A DNA stretch of 64,000 nt. It comes from Siphonodentalium dalli. Taxonomy: Eukaryota > Mollusca > Scaphopoda > Gadilida > Siphonodentaliidae. The translations under genes were made by a program, and so were the position numbers. This document shows positions 23,823-34,740 of this stretch, piece after piece; the stretch's first letter is position 1, and each line of letters begins with the position of its first letter. The notes beneath the pieces are model-generated. The model was not told the DNA's origin. It did no database searches and was given only the letters and a program-made list of their open reading frames with translations. Where the stretch lies: the NCBI GenBank assembly GCA_032622095.1, contig CP136065.1, positions 65,525,031 to 65,589,030 of the forward strand, given 5' to 3'.

Positions 23823-24660
23823 TTGTATTCATATGAATGTTCACCAAAACATTATCGCGACTGTGTTCAATAACTAAAGATGTATTTACCGACTGTGTTT
23901 GCTGCACTCAAGTTGATACAAACTGTCATTATATCTTTAATTATCATCCAACGATATAATTATATTAATATACTATCAGGGTTACCCGGCGTCGCCCAGG
24001 TTAAAGTGATTTGAAACCCTCTGTGGATATTTGGTGGGAATAGAGAATACTCTTGCTCTCAAAGTGTTACACGTATTCTCGTAAATTGTATATCCAAATG
24101 GCATCACAAAACATGATTCTTACACATGGAATATAAGTAGTGGCTCACCTTGTCAGGTCGGAGCGATTATAATTTTGTTAATCGCGTTTAATCCGTCCCA
24201 CCAATAAATAAGTATTTATTTATTTACAACTGCGTATACTTCAGACGGTATAGCATGAAACATGAACATCATAAACACATTAGTTCCAAAAAAATAAAAG
24301 ACAACAATTGTGTTTTACATATAGATGTACCAATCAATCAATCAATCAATCTAGTTTATCATATCTTCATGAAGATACAGATGTTTTAAAGATATGTCCA
24401 GCTGCTCCTCTGTTCTGGTGGTATATACTGGCTAATCATTTTCAATTTAAAAGAAATGATGTTATGCAGTTTAGCAGCTACATGTGCCCGACACAGCGAG
24501 TCTGAGCGAGATTTTGAGTTGTTTATGTTAGGCGATGAGTCTGTTCTAAACAATGAAAGAAATCCTCTGTATCAGGCAGATGTACCCTTGTCAGATGTCA
24601 CTATTGGAGGATCCTGAAAAGTCATGTGCTACGGACTGCGTTTTCCTTTATCTCAGAAGT
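23823..24660. other. no gene; repeat fragments
   Basis: 'cagggttacccggcgtcgcc' near 23986 resembles the start of a common interspersed element and pairs in type with 'cacccgggctacccagctag' at 46680. A short (CAAT)n tract lies at 24331-24351. No gene is supported. Confidence 0.45.
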
Positions 24661-24664
24661 AACC

Positions 24665-25980
24665 ATATTTGACTGCACACTGTGACCACTATTTTGAACA
24701 TGCCTGCTCTACATTTCCATATCGCTTGGCAATTGTAACTTTTTTTGTGGAAACTATATTGAATGGGACAGACTCAATCGTGTTATAATATATACATGAG
24801 CCATACATGCTTTCTTCTATGTATCTGTGTTGCTAGATCATTATAGGAATGCCCCGATTTCCATCCCCATATAAATATGACAGCTGAGAAGATATAATTG
24901 TTCAAGTGACTTAATTCGGTCACCATTTGTCGAGATTGTGAAATTGGAATGCCAAAAACTCCTTAGAACGACATGGAGATGGCCTGGGAGATGACTATAT
25001 ATAACTTTGTTGGATATCGGGGAATTGAACAATCTTATAAATGCTAGTGAATCTCCTCTCGCCATCCATACCCCAAACGACCCCAAATGTGATTTAATTC
25101 ATCATATCATTAGAGAAGAACGTGCATTAATTTGGTGGAATCAGTGCTAAATATATTTGTATCAACTTTGGTGCAACTCCCCTCATGCATGACTTGAACC
25201 GCGCCACTCTTGTCATACATGTATTTAAACCACGTCTATTAGACTCATGCATGCATTATATAATGGAGATGATTATATATAAGTTTGGTGGTAATCGGCA
25301 ACTAAACAAATTCTTATCATAGTTATTACCCCCATCTCTCACCCAAAACGGCACCAATTTCGCGTCTTTAAATCACACGTTTATATTCCTCGTATCACGG
25401 AGAAGAAGAATATATCAATTTGGTCGAAATCTGCGCTAAAAATAGCCCCTCCCCTGACATCAACAACGTCACTTTAGAAAATTTTAACCCGCACCATTAT
25501 CTTACTCGTAAAAAGTTACCCCTGTTAGACCGCCTTGGTGCCATCTCGATTGTACCCTTAAAGTTATATATAGAACACAGACAGATAGTCGCAAATATTT
25601 GATTCATTGTATCATTTTAGAAGAACGTGTATGAGTTTGATGGTAATTGGCACTAAACATATTTTTATAAGTTTTTTGTGAGCCTCCCGTCCCTATTTCG
25701 GACTCAAGCGGCGCCGCTGTTGACATCATTAAACCACACACTTAGACTCATTATAGAGATGAATATATATAAAATTTATGAAAATTGGCGAGTATACAAA
25801 TTCGTATCAAATTTAGGGCCACCATTGCATATCTCTCACCCAAAAGGCACCAATTTGGCGCCACTTTTGAAAGCTTTAAGCCACGCCATTAGACACCACA
25901 TACCATGGGGATGAATTTATATAAGTTTCGTGGCAATCGGCGACTAAACCAATTCTTATCAACTCTTTATTGAATTGAAC
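24665..25980 (-). repeat. satellite block, inverted relative to 62130-64000
   Basis: The sequence from 'ctgcacactgtgaccactat' (about 24676) onward is the reverse complement of the end of the window (about 63800-64000). The rest carries units such as 'ccaatttggcgccact', 'cataccatggggatga' and 'tttcgtggcaatcggcgact'. These are the complement of 'caccaaacttatatataatc..atggtatgagg' units at 62270-63720. Period is about 130-145 bp. Non-coding. Confidence 0.75.
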
Positions 25981-26860
25981 TACAAATTCATAATTTGTCA
26001 AACACAAGAAAACATATTTCAGTCATATCCATATGTCCATACCAGCCGGGTCCGTATCAACCGGGGTCCGTATCATCAAGGGTTCGTATAACAGCTAGTG
26101 TCATATGGCGCCACCCCTGACCACCATGCTTTCACTCCCATAACAATGCATGGTTAATACACGTAGTGGCTCTTGTTCTGTGTGCTTATAATATAGACTG
26201 TTGTATCTACAGACAAGACATGAGGTAAATTTAAATAATCGAGAAATAGTTAGAGCTATACTGTTTCATCTCCGACAACTGAAATCAATATAGTAAAATT
26301 GTCAGAACAGTATTCTATCTCCACTCTCCAATGTCCCCAAAACACCTTTTTTGCGATTTTAATCGATATTTTGTGTACTCTATGTGGTTTAGTCATCATA
26401 TAAACCTCAACTGAGATATCTCCAGCTTTCCAAGATTGCAAAATCGGAGTTCACGATATTTTGAAATGACCAAAAACTTCAATCGCCATTTTCTCGGAAA
26501 ACAGAAAAACGGAGTTGGCACATTGAGATTATCGAGCGACGATATGGGGAAGGGTATATCGCATATCACGTTGATTTATTCGCGCATGCGCAGAGCAGCG
26601 CAATGAAAAATTAACGGTTTATTGCGTACTTATGCACGACATATCCACTAATATATATTTAAATGGCCCCATACACATTAGAGGTGGTCAGGGTGTGTAT
26701 ATAAATTGTTGCCCGCTAGTATCGGGTAGGAATTTCTGTGCATGGGCATAACATCGGCTATAATTCACAAATACATGCATTTTGAAGTGAAATACGGCGC
26801 TATATATAGGACATATATATAGTTGCATGTTCCACACGTTTTTAAATTAGACTAGTAACC
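25981..26860. other. no recognised gene
   Basis: It includes the 'ccgggtccgtat' micro-repeats (26040-26092). The remainder is unique-looking. Confidence 0.45.
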
Positions 26861-26867
26861 TAGTAAC

Positions 26868-27410
26868 AATTATTAAGGAGAGATCGGGTAGCAACGTCTC
26901 CAGATTTATAATGATCAGTTGTCCATGCATAACATGCCTGTATATAGTTTCAGACATGTGCCTCATTCGAACATAACCAACAACATGCGACTATAGACTA
27001 GTCTAAATTAAGGCAAAAATACCTCTGAACGGTTAGTGCTATTGTGTCATTCGATAATTTGTGGTATTTGCTCAGCAACTGTTGCTATGTCCTTAAATAA
27101 GACAATTTGGTTCACTCTTCTGATCGGGTATATATCTCAAATTCCACATTGGGGTATTACCTGCATCGAAAACGCAATCACTGTCGTTGAATTTCGACGC
27201 TATATTAAGCTATAATTGCATTTCCCAGTCAATTCCGGGTAGTTGCCTATCAACCGTTATAAAGGAGTTGCCGCGTGGCAATGTCTCCCGATCTTATACT
27301 GATAAGTGATCCATGGGGGACAAACCTGTAAAGTTTCAGACCTGTGTCACAATATAATGTAACCATCATGCGACAAGACGTTGTCTAATTTAAGGAAAAA
27401 TATTACGGGG
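26868..27410. repeat. direct duplication (26868-27020 and 27253-27410)
   Basis: Both copies run 'ataa(g)gga', then 'aacgtctcc' or 'aatgtctcc', then 'gat..tata..gat(c)agt', 'tttcagac(a/c)tgtg', 'aaccatcatgcgac' or a variant, and 'ctaa(t)ttaagg'. They are clearly related but diverged. Confidence 0.65.
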
Positions 27411-27799
27411 AGCCCAGGGTCAGGGTGTCGATCGCTGTGGGGCTTCAGGATTCAAAGGGTTAACATAAGAGAAACTGACATCGTTGGGGGTCAATATATC
27501 GTGTGCTCAGATACAGACATTCGGTGCCACGGATTCGAGCATGGAAGTACCTTATCTAGATCGAGTTTGCCCTGGTCGATATTTCATGGCCAAGTTTAAA
27601 GACATATTATGGACTTGTTCGGGTGCGTGAAACTGATAAATTAGTCCTCAGGCGCTATGCCAACTGGGAGAATGTAGCAATCTACTAACATCATCGAAAA
27701 TTTCAAAGAAATCGACGATACAACTCCAAAGAAAACACCGTCTGAACTACGCAACAATCGCAACGATTTCGCCATCGATACTCATTGCATTTAATAAAT

Positions 27800-28140
27800 C
27801 AGAGAGATGCCAACGTGCGCAAAAATGTAATAAACAATAATTTAAAAAATAATTTCACTGTATTTTACTTAATTTATTTAATTTAATTTAATGTTAGCAA
27901 AAAAAGACAATTACCATTTCTCATTTCATCACAGATAAAAGGCAAATTACTATATTAATCATTCAAGTAATTAAAACCAATTCCATGTTGCCGAAAGGAT
28001 GAGACTTTAATATCGATTACATTTTTTCCAGCGGCATATCTTGATTTTCATTTTCCGATAGTCAAAGTTGACCAAAGGAGCAATTATAAGAAATAATTAA
28101 TACCATTTGTGTAAATATTGATAGCAGCCAATATGCAACA
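27800..28140 (-). mobile_element. ~340-bp element, near-identical inverted copy at 41103-41440
   Basis: It runs from 'tcagagagatgccaacgtgc' to 'gatagcagccaatatgcaac' plus 'a'. The reverse complement of 41103-41440 matches with only about ten differences by eye. Homology stops abruptly at both ends in both copies. Class is uncertain: it could be a solo terminal repeat, or the long TIRs of a ~13.6 kb segment. Confidence 0.85.
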
Positions 28141-28154
28141 CCAAACCAGCTCTA

Positions 28155-28442
28155 CTCTCAAGGCATGCGTGCCTACCAGCAATGGCGATGGTCGCAAAGG
28201 ATCTGGGCCTGGCAGATGTGTCGCTGGGAGAGTTTCTGACCAGCAAGTATGCCCTGTGGCTTGACTTCAGGGCAACTGGTGACGACCAACTCCACGGTAG
28301 CGGGCGACGCATAGATAATGCATTAGAGGGTATCACAATTCAGATCACGCAAGAAAAAGAGGCGGCAGGCCCACTCAACGTGTACTTGTACGTGGCCATT
28401 TTTAATATGGGACAGTGTAACAGGAAGCGGATTCCTGTCTGA
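28155..28442 (+). CDS. unidentified protein-like reading frame, probably a fragment
   Basis: The frame from about 28155 to the TGA at 28440-28442 is GC-richer than its surroundings and has balanced, protein-like composition. It contains 'SLGEFLTSKYALWLDFRATG', then 'GSGRRIDNALEGITIQI' and 'GPLNVYLYVAIFNMG'. I cannot assign it to a named family with confidence. It starts within 15 bp of the end of the 340-bp repeat (27800-28140) and lies inside the GT92 intron on the opposite strand. A transposon-derived coding remnant is therefore more likely than a host gene. ATGs at 28182 and 28188 are possible starts, but there is no independent support for a start. The C-terminal dozen residues look out of frame with the rest, which suggests decay. 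Confidence 0.4.
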   Translation, partial: LSRHACLPAMAMVAKDLGLADVSLGEFLTSKYALWLDFRATGDDQLHGSGRRIDNALEGITIQITQEKEAAGPLNVYLYVAIFNMGQCNRKRIPV

Positions 28443-28597
28443 TCGTACGATTCCCGGCAGAGTTCAAATGACAACTAGCAGTCAAAAATGCATACTATAT
28501 TCAAATAGCAAAGACATGCATCACAGGTCCATTGTGGAGTCAGCTGGTATGTTTGGTAGGATACAGCATGCCACTTTAAGAAAAAGCATAAGCAACC

Positions 28598-28673
28598 AAA
28601 TACCAGTAAATATGATTTACTTTAGTATTTGTTTGGAATCAAATACCAGTAAATGTGATTTACTTTAGTATTT
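28598..28673. repeat. two tandem 33-bp palindromic units
   Basis: 'aaataccagtaaat' and 'atttactttagtattt' form an imperfect palindrome. It occurs at 28598-28630 and again at 28641-28673, differing at one base. Confidence 0.8.
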
Positions 28674-28684
28674 GGCTCCTGGAA

Positions 28685-28780
28685 GCTGGTGGGGCTTGAA
28701 CCTGGACAATATTACAACCAAAGAACAGCAAAACCATTACTACCTCTATACTGGACCAGGTATGCACCAACTGAGGTGTT
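28685..28780 (-). mobile_element. tRNA-derived SINE head (putative)
   Basis: On the - strand, 'cctcagttggtgcatacctg' resembles a tRNA A box. About 70 bases later 'caggttcaagcccc' resembles the B box (GGTTCRANNCC). The intervening sequence does not fold as a proper tRNA, so I call a decayed SINE promoter region rather than a tRNA gene. The AT-rich part downstream (28598-28673) may be its body. Confidence 0.5.
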
Positions 28781-28799
28781 TTAGAATTATGTGATTTTA

Positions 28800-29470
28800 T
28801 AGCATAGCAGATAGAGTTGTCCCTCTTGTAATGTTCATTGGAATAGAGCAGTTAATAAAGACATCCACTTTTATGAACATTACAGTAGGGGCAAATCTGC
28901 ATCCGCTACAACAGTTTGCCACATTTTCCGAAATTTACCCGACCGAGCAGAGTGAAAAAATTTTGGCCGAGGTGGCCATTTATGACCCCGCACTTGTTTC
29001 GGACTATTTCCGTTTATTTTCGGACTTTGCCTATTTTCGAGGCATTTTTGAACTTTTTTCCCGGATTTTTTTTTCACAGGAAATTTCGTCTCGCCTTACT
29101 TAAGACGTTGCCATGGTAATTTGCCACATTTTCCCAAAATTTTTGAATAAGGAATAAGTAACGGATATTGGTACTGTTTGTATACAATCGGTTTGTTATG
29201 GGTGCCTGGTTCCTAATCTATCGCCTGGTTCGTGCTTCTGGCTCGAGGTTTATATCTCTCGATTATCGTATTGCGCATGTACTGGCGGATGTTTACATGG
29301 TGTGCTTATATTATTTGTTATGGTTGGGTGGTTGCTGGCTCTTGTATGGGGCATTCTGTATTAGCATGAATGTACTCAATTTCAAATAGAATTTCCAGAG
29401 TTATTTAAACAAAACATTTTTGAAATATCAAGAAATGTTGAACATGACTAATCAGAAAGCACATACCTCT
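28800..29470. other. no recognised feature
   Basis: This stretch of GT92 intron contains 'tttgccacattttcc' twice (about 28914 and 29121) and short frames of no recognised type. Confidence 0.45.
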
Positions 29471-29473
29471 ATA

Positions 29474-29606
29474 CAGTAATGCCCAAAGTAATTGATCATT
29501 TAACCACAGCATAATTATGGGTAATTTTTCAGATTTCCGACTAAATCCTGAAAAATTATCCATAATTCAGCTGTGGTTAAGTGGTTAATTACTTTGGGCA
29601 TTACTG
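29474..29606. mobile_element. 133-bp palindromic MITE with TA duplication
   Basis: Both ends are 'cagtaatgcccaaagtaatt', continuing to 'aaccacagc(a/t)(t/g)aattatgg' with a short central loop. TA flanks it at 29472-29473 and 29607-29608. The family recurs at 14374-14660 and 34586-34690. It sits about 40 bp inside the intron from the GT92 exon 1 donor. Confidence 0.9.
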
Positions 29607-29648
29607 TATACATTTTAAATGTTGCACAAGGATATAAGAAAGACTTAC

Positions 29649-30067
29649 ATGAGACCGTGATTATCCACAAAGGGTTCAACATTAGCATTTTGAGCAATTA
29701 TTTCAGAATCACCAAACCAGAGGTAACACCAGAGTGGTGCTTTGGCCTTTCGCTGAGACGTCAAACCGATAACACGAACAACTCTCCTCCCTCCAATGTC
29801 ATACAAAAACGCGGAATAAACCATTCTCTCCTTATGTGAAGCAGATACTGGAATCCAATTTCGGGAAGTTTCTACCTTTGTTGAAATTTGTTCCATCTTT
29901 TCGCAAAAGTTCACTGATGGCTGCACAACTGGTTCCGCGTCCATTTCTATTAAGTTACTCGCTCTATACACGTAGGTCATGAGTTTCGTCAGAAGAGCCA
30001 CAAGTATCAAAAAACAAAATAGAAGAAAGAACGTCTTAAATTTACGTTTTCCGAGAATGAAACGCAT
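29649..30067 (-). CDS. GT92-family glycosyltransferase, membrane-anchor exon (exon 1 of 2)
   Basis: It encodes residues 1-139 plus two bases of codon 140. The start ATG (30067) is preceded six bases upstream by an in-frame TAA, so it is the first possible start. A basic N-terminus (MRFILGKRKFK) leads into a hydrophobic segment at about residues 12-30, giving the type II signal anchor typical of Golgi glycosyltransferases. A stem region follows, then the GT92 N-terminal block 'MVYSAFLYDIGGRRVVRVIG' (82-101) and 'LWCYLWFGD' (112-120). The donor is 'ctcat|gtaagt', phase 2, and joins exon 2 (18839) as AT|G. The joined protein is 461 residues, a normal length for the family, with all conserved blocks. 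The intron is 10.8 kb and packed with repeats. Confidence 0.9.
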
Positions 30068-30670
30068 ACTTTATTTGAGATAAGTCCCTTTATGAGTGCG
30101 CACAATATGGGGTGAAATAAACACATTGTGTCCTGCTTGTCGCCAACATAAAACACGAGCCATATGATATAATGTCCAACCAAGTCGACAGTCTACGAAC
30201 ACAATGAGAGAAACAAACTGACGACAACATTCGTCGATGCATCACAATACCTCAGTGACGAGTTAATAGCGAGTTTGCGATACCCGTCGGACTGGTACGG
30301 GTACCGGTAGATCCAGGTAGATCGGTGAAAATCGTCACGGTCATTTGCGTACTTTGAATGCAGCACATAAAGCGATAGGGATTTGGAACGGGTAGATGTA
30401 TCCCATTGACTGGTAGTCTTTCGCTAAAGTTTTCTCACTCAAAAGTACATTAGTTCTACGAAATAACAGTCAGCTATGCATTAATCTATTTATTGCTCGA
30501 TTTCATTGCCAAATCTCATTGATACATTTGTCATTTAAGCCATGTTTTATGTTCAAAGTATCGAGGCGGCTTCTAACACTAAGATAACTATGGAACGCCG
30601 ATTTGTTTACTGACAACTGTCTTCACTCAAGTAATGACATGTTATGATTAAGAGAGTGAGTTGGCGGTGC
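30068..30670. other. 5' flank of GT92 (promoter region not resolved)
   Basis: It holds the 5' UTR and presumably the promoter of the - strand GT92 gene. No TATA box or initiator could be assigned. 'acccgtcggactggtacggg' and nearby motifs, and the block 30370-30445, are related in both orientations to a hairpin at 33075-33182. Confidence 0.4.
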
Positions 30671-30674
30671 TATA

Positions 30675-31110
30675 CGCAGTCTCGAAACAGGGACGTAATT
30701 CCCAACTGTACACCCCTTTAAACCACACCAAACAGAGGTTTGTGCGTAATTCAAATTGTGCACGCCGTTGGGCTCTGATTCCCACCGACTGATCCTTCAC
30801 TGTCCTGAATATTATTGTGGACTGTTCTAAATGGATCAGTAGTCTTGTTGCAGAAGTCCTGTGATGTGGGGGGGGGGGGTCCACCTTGCCGACCATGCAG
30901 TACGAGAACAGTTTTGTAGATATGAACCTGGAAATTGCAAAATCATAACATCTAGTGGTCTAACACCAGGCAAATTCACGCCCTGGTTTGTTTTTCACAA
31001 ATTAATTATCAGTATTGACGAGCCACTGAATGTGATTAGACCAGGGCATACCGGGTCGACCATGGTTCGGTCTGGTGTGAGAACGTTTTGAAATCTGAAC
31101 ATGAAAATTG
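30675..31110. repeat. interspersed repeat, second copy
   Basis: Related to 20025-20370: 'tgcgtaattcaaattgtgca', 'gccgaccatgcagtacgaga', 'aacctggaaattgcaaaatc'. A further relative begins at 37388 ('gaatttccaactgcaccca'). A G homopolymer lies at 30869-30881. Confidence 0.55.
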
Positions 31111-31789
31111 ATAAATTATTGACTTTCCTCAAGCTTTACATTTGTTGGATATTTCCAACCTGCTGTTGGCCATATAGCCCGAATGTTTTTCTACCAAAAG
31201 TAGGAATATTTGCAAATGTTGGTCTAAAACTATAAAAACAAATCCCCACTAATACTTTTTTGGAAAATCAAACTGAATGACAGAATAATTTCAACGTATG
31301 TTTTGGTGTGTTAGGTATATGCAATATCCAACTGTTGACAAAAGTTGGGGTGATATACCCCACCCTCTCGCCACGTCCCCTATCGACCCTTTGTGCATGG
31401 GCATAAGTACACCGTGAATGTGTTAAACGATTGAATACAACCGTTCAGTTATTGTACCTTGTGTGGTGGTGACTGATTTCTCATTTTAATATAGATATTT
31501 GACTTTTGAACGGACATGGCGCATTTGAACCCCAAGACTGTTGTATATTGTAGTGGCCGATAGTGACACCAAATACTGATATACACACATCATACTCGGC
31601 ACAATCTTACCGTCATCAGAGCGACTTTTAGCTGTTTTCTTTGTTTCGCATAGACGTGAAGCAAACGCTCTTTATTCGAACCATATAATGAATAGTGTAC
31701 CATTAAACACCCTTTATATTTAACAAGTTTGGTTTTTATACGTCCGTTTGAAAAAACGGCCGCATTATAGTATTGGTCTGTCCGTCCGG
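31111..31789. other. no recognised feature
   Basis: AT-rich intergenic sequence leading into the tandem array. Nothing is supported. Confidence 0.45.
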
Positions 31790-32610
31790 GCGTCAGGGCG
31801 TCCGTCCGTTAACCTGGTTTCCGGATGATAACTTTTGTTAGAGTGAACCAAATTCAATAAAATTTGGTATGTGGGTTTATTAGCCGAAAAGTAAGTTCAA
31901 GTTCGAATTTGGGTTCCGCCCGCCAATTTTCACCGGAGTTATTCCCCTTATTTGACGTTATTTGACTTAGAAAATCCTTGAAATTTGTTGTCCGGATGAT
32001 AACTTTAGTATAGTTTATCGGAATGAATCCAAATTTGGTATATTACTTTCTCCCACCAAAACACAGAGTTATGCCCCTTTTTCGACTCAGAAAATTCTGT
32101 TTTTCTTATGTTTTTTGGTTTCCGGATGATAACTCGATTTTGGAATGTTTATACGCAAAACCCGTTTTTTTGTGGATTACATATATCGAAATACAGCTAA
32201 AGTCCGAATTTCGTTTTAATCCGATAATTTTTGCGAGAGTTATGGCCCCTTTTTTGACGTAATTTGACTTAGAAAATCTCTGAAATTTGTTGTCCGGATG
32301 ATAACTTTAGTTAGAGTGAACCGATTTCAATCAAAATTGGTATGTGGGTTTATTAGGAGAAAAGACAGCTTAAGTTCGAATTTGGGTTCCGTCCACCACT
32401 TTTCACCGGAGTTATGCCCCTTATTTGACGTAATTTGACTTAGAAAATCCCTGAAATTTGTTGTCCGGATGATAACTTTACTAGAGCTTATCGGATTCAA
32501 TGATAATTTGGTATATTACTTTCTCCCACCAAAACACAGGTCAAGTTCAAATTTGAGTTCCGTCCGCCAATTTTTACCAGAGTTATGCCCCTTTTTTTTA
32601 CCAGTTTCCA
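31790..32610. repeat. tandem satellite, ~170-180-bp period
   Basis: Five starts of 'ccggatgataact' lie near 31811, 31993, 32122, 32293 and 32464. Each unit continues through 'ttggtat(g/a)t', 'aagttcgaatttgggttccg' or a variant, 'gagttatgcccc' and 'gacttagaaaatc'. The third unit is shortened. Open frames here are repeat artefacts. Related degenerate copies lie at 6945-7430 and in the right arm of the 13922-15107 element. Confidence 0.85.
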
Positions 32611-33070
32611 CCGACCCAAGAGAGGGGGTATTTTGCACGCCCAGTGTAGCTCTTGTTCTACCTACATCCGGGTTTAGACCCAGACAAATATCCAAGTTCT
32701 TGGGATGAATATTCCCTTGCCCGACCCTTCGAAAGATTCCAACCCATTACCAGTTATATGACTAAATATTCCCCAACTAATATAAGGGGCAATTTCGGTC
32801 TTCTATCTGACTAAAAGTGCATGCATGTAGGACATTCTTGGACCCTGGGTCTAAACCAACACATTTTACACCGAATAATGGTTGGATTATTAAATTAACG
32901 TAATTGTATATTTGTGCTATCATAACATATTTTCTCAGTCAGAAAATTCCATCTGTTCTAGACGACACTCGAACGGTCTGGGAAATTACTTATGAAAGCT
33001 AATTATTGAAAATGTTACCAAAATGAGTCAAAGAAAGACGCCAACCCCTTCGGATACTTGAGTATTTTCA
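32611..33070. other. no recognised feature
   Basis: 'ggacc(c)tgggt' and 'gggtctaaacc'/'gggtttagacc' occur in both orientations (about 32670 and 32850) but do not define an element. Confidence 0.4.
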
Positions 33071-33074
33071 ACGC

Positions 33075-33182
33075 AGCAGACAAAGTGTTCGCAATTTGGA
33101 CGGGTATATGTGTAGATTGTTTATGTCTGATTGAGAAAACCTTTGTGTAAGAATACCAGTTAATTGGACACATCTACCCGTA
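33075..33182. repeat. hairpin related to the GT92 5' flank
   Basis: 'ggacgggtatatgtgt' at 33098 and 'acacatctacccgt' at 33169 form the stem. The left half resembles 30370-30410 directly. The right half (33129-33182) is the reverse complement of 30391-30445. It is probably a small palindromic element with a copy just upstream of GT92. Confidence 0.6.
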
Positions 33183-33489
33183 AAAGTCCACGTCATGTTC
33201 TGAGTTGAAAGTGCTCAAGTGGCCACGACCAAGTTGGTCGCTTTACCTGTACCCGTTCCCGTCGGTTGAATATTTGGAGTTAGTTATATCAACATGGACG
33301 TGGTTATATATATATTAAACAATACATTTGTTTCTCTTCGTTCTAAGCGCACTCATAACGAAATAACACATATTTAATATATGGACTGAATTGTTATCAT
33401 AAGACTACATGTACATATTACATACATATACATATGATAAGCCGTAGATATCCTGCTATTTTCTCGAATCGAAAGGAAACACATACTTA

Positions 33490-33652
33490 TGAACGAAGCA
33501 GAAGACACATTCAGGTTATCGCGAATTCGGTCAATGGCGAAAGCAACATGATGTCGTTGTTCGTCGACTTTCGTTGAAAGCGACATGATTGCTTCGTATG
33601 AATGAAATGAACATTTTGAAATGGACACGCTCCTCCATCTAGTATATATCAA
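33490..33652 (-). CDS. possible short first exon (weak)
   Basis: An open frame on the - strand contains 'MSLSTKVDEQRHHVAFAIDR' and 'IRDNLNVSSASF'. It has plausible soluble-protein composition and is followed by a GTATGT donor-like site near 33489. No matching downstream exon or family was recognised, so this may well be chance. Confidence 0.15.
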
Positions 33653-34331
33653 ACAGAGAGCTCCCCCAGTGTCAAGACATATAATGGTTTATTTCGTTCC
33701 CGATCTCGACAACAAAGAACTATCGTCACGGTTGAGTACTTTGGTGCTGGTAGTTTATTTTCTATACTAATTTGTACCAACAAAAAATAATGAACTGTTT
33801 CTTATGTTTTATTTGGGTTTAAAACCCTGAGGTAGTGAACTCGTTCGCTTACAATTTGAATCTTGGATTTATCAGACACCCGGATTTTACGATTGGCCTT
33901 CATAGAGTTGCGCTTCGTGAATTTGTGTAGGGAAATTCGACTCGGCATTTAAAAAAGATCTGGCTGCTGATTGGTTGATTATCTTTGGGGAAATTTCCCT
34001 GATCGGAAACAGAAAATCATACCCTACGTTATCTGACGATCATTTTTGTTTGGATGGCCATGAAGAGGATTGTGGGGTCCCGAAGTTATGGAATGTGTTT
34101 ATGCTGCTGATTTTTGTGCAGTAAATGGGTAGTTGTGGAAATGCAAGGTATTATTTAAAACAAAACAATATCATAAAAATTCGTTTGTCATTGCCGACTG
34201 GTGTATCGGATGACGTTCTAAGGGAACATTGACCACTTGAAGTTCAAATAGACTTAACCCAATCGCCGGCGGGACTTAATTAGATGTTTGTAACCCGTAA
34301 GCCACATCGTGTATGCAGAAAACTAATGAGT
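33653..34331. other. no recognised feature
   Basis: Nothing coding and no obvious repeat. Confidence 0.4.
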
Positions 34332-34366
34332 CATTTCCGTCCAATCTGAAGTCCACGAACTTATAG
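34332..34366 (+). repeat. 35-bp match to the GT92 3' flank
   Basis: 'ccgtccaatctgaagtccac' plus 'gaacttatag' matches, with about two mismatches, the reverse complement of 17807-17841 just downstream of the GT92 stop codon. It is either a shared interspersed repeat or the remnant of a GT92-related duplication. Confidence 0.6.
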
Positions 34367-34585
34367 GGATACCGGTCTAGCAAATAACTGAAATTGGATC
34401 GTGAATGACAACTTCACAACGTAAATGGGACAGAATCACGCCCTGTGCGTTTTAGATAGACTAATTCCGTTGGTACATGTAGTTGTTGTTTGGAGGAATT
34501 GATAGCTGGGTGGTTTTTTGTGACATTCTGTGCAGAAGACACTATATATATTCCAAGCCAATGGGCGGGATGCAAATGGAATGTA

Positions 34586-34690
34586 CAGTAATGCCCAAAG
34601 TAATTGACCACTTAACCACAGCAGAATTATGGGTCATTTTTCAGGATTTAGTCGGAAATATGGCTTGTTGCCATTCATCGGAAAGATCTC
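34586..34690. mobile_element. half copy of the 'cagtaatgccc' MITE family
   Basis: It starts 'ta|cagtaatgcccaaagtaa' and continues 'ttatgggtcatttttcagga' and 'ggaaatatggcttgttgcca' to about 34690. No opposite terminus is visible. The interior matches 14374-14660 better than 29474-29606, so at least two subfamilies exist. Confidence 0.75.
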
Positions 34691-34740
34691 GCCTTACTGC
34701 AGGGTGTTATCATACTGGTCAAAGTAACCTTTTACGACGG

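Noticed and set aside
28685-28780. A functional tRNA gene
   Set aside because: Only box-like motifs are present; acceptor, D and anticodon stems do not pair.
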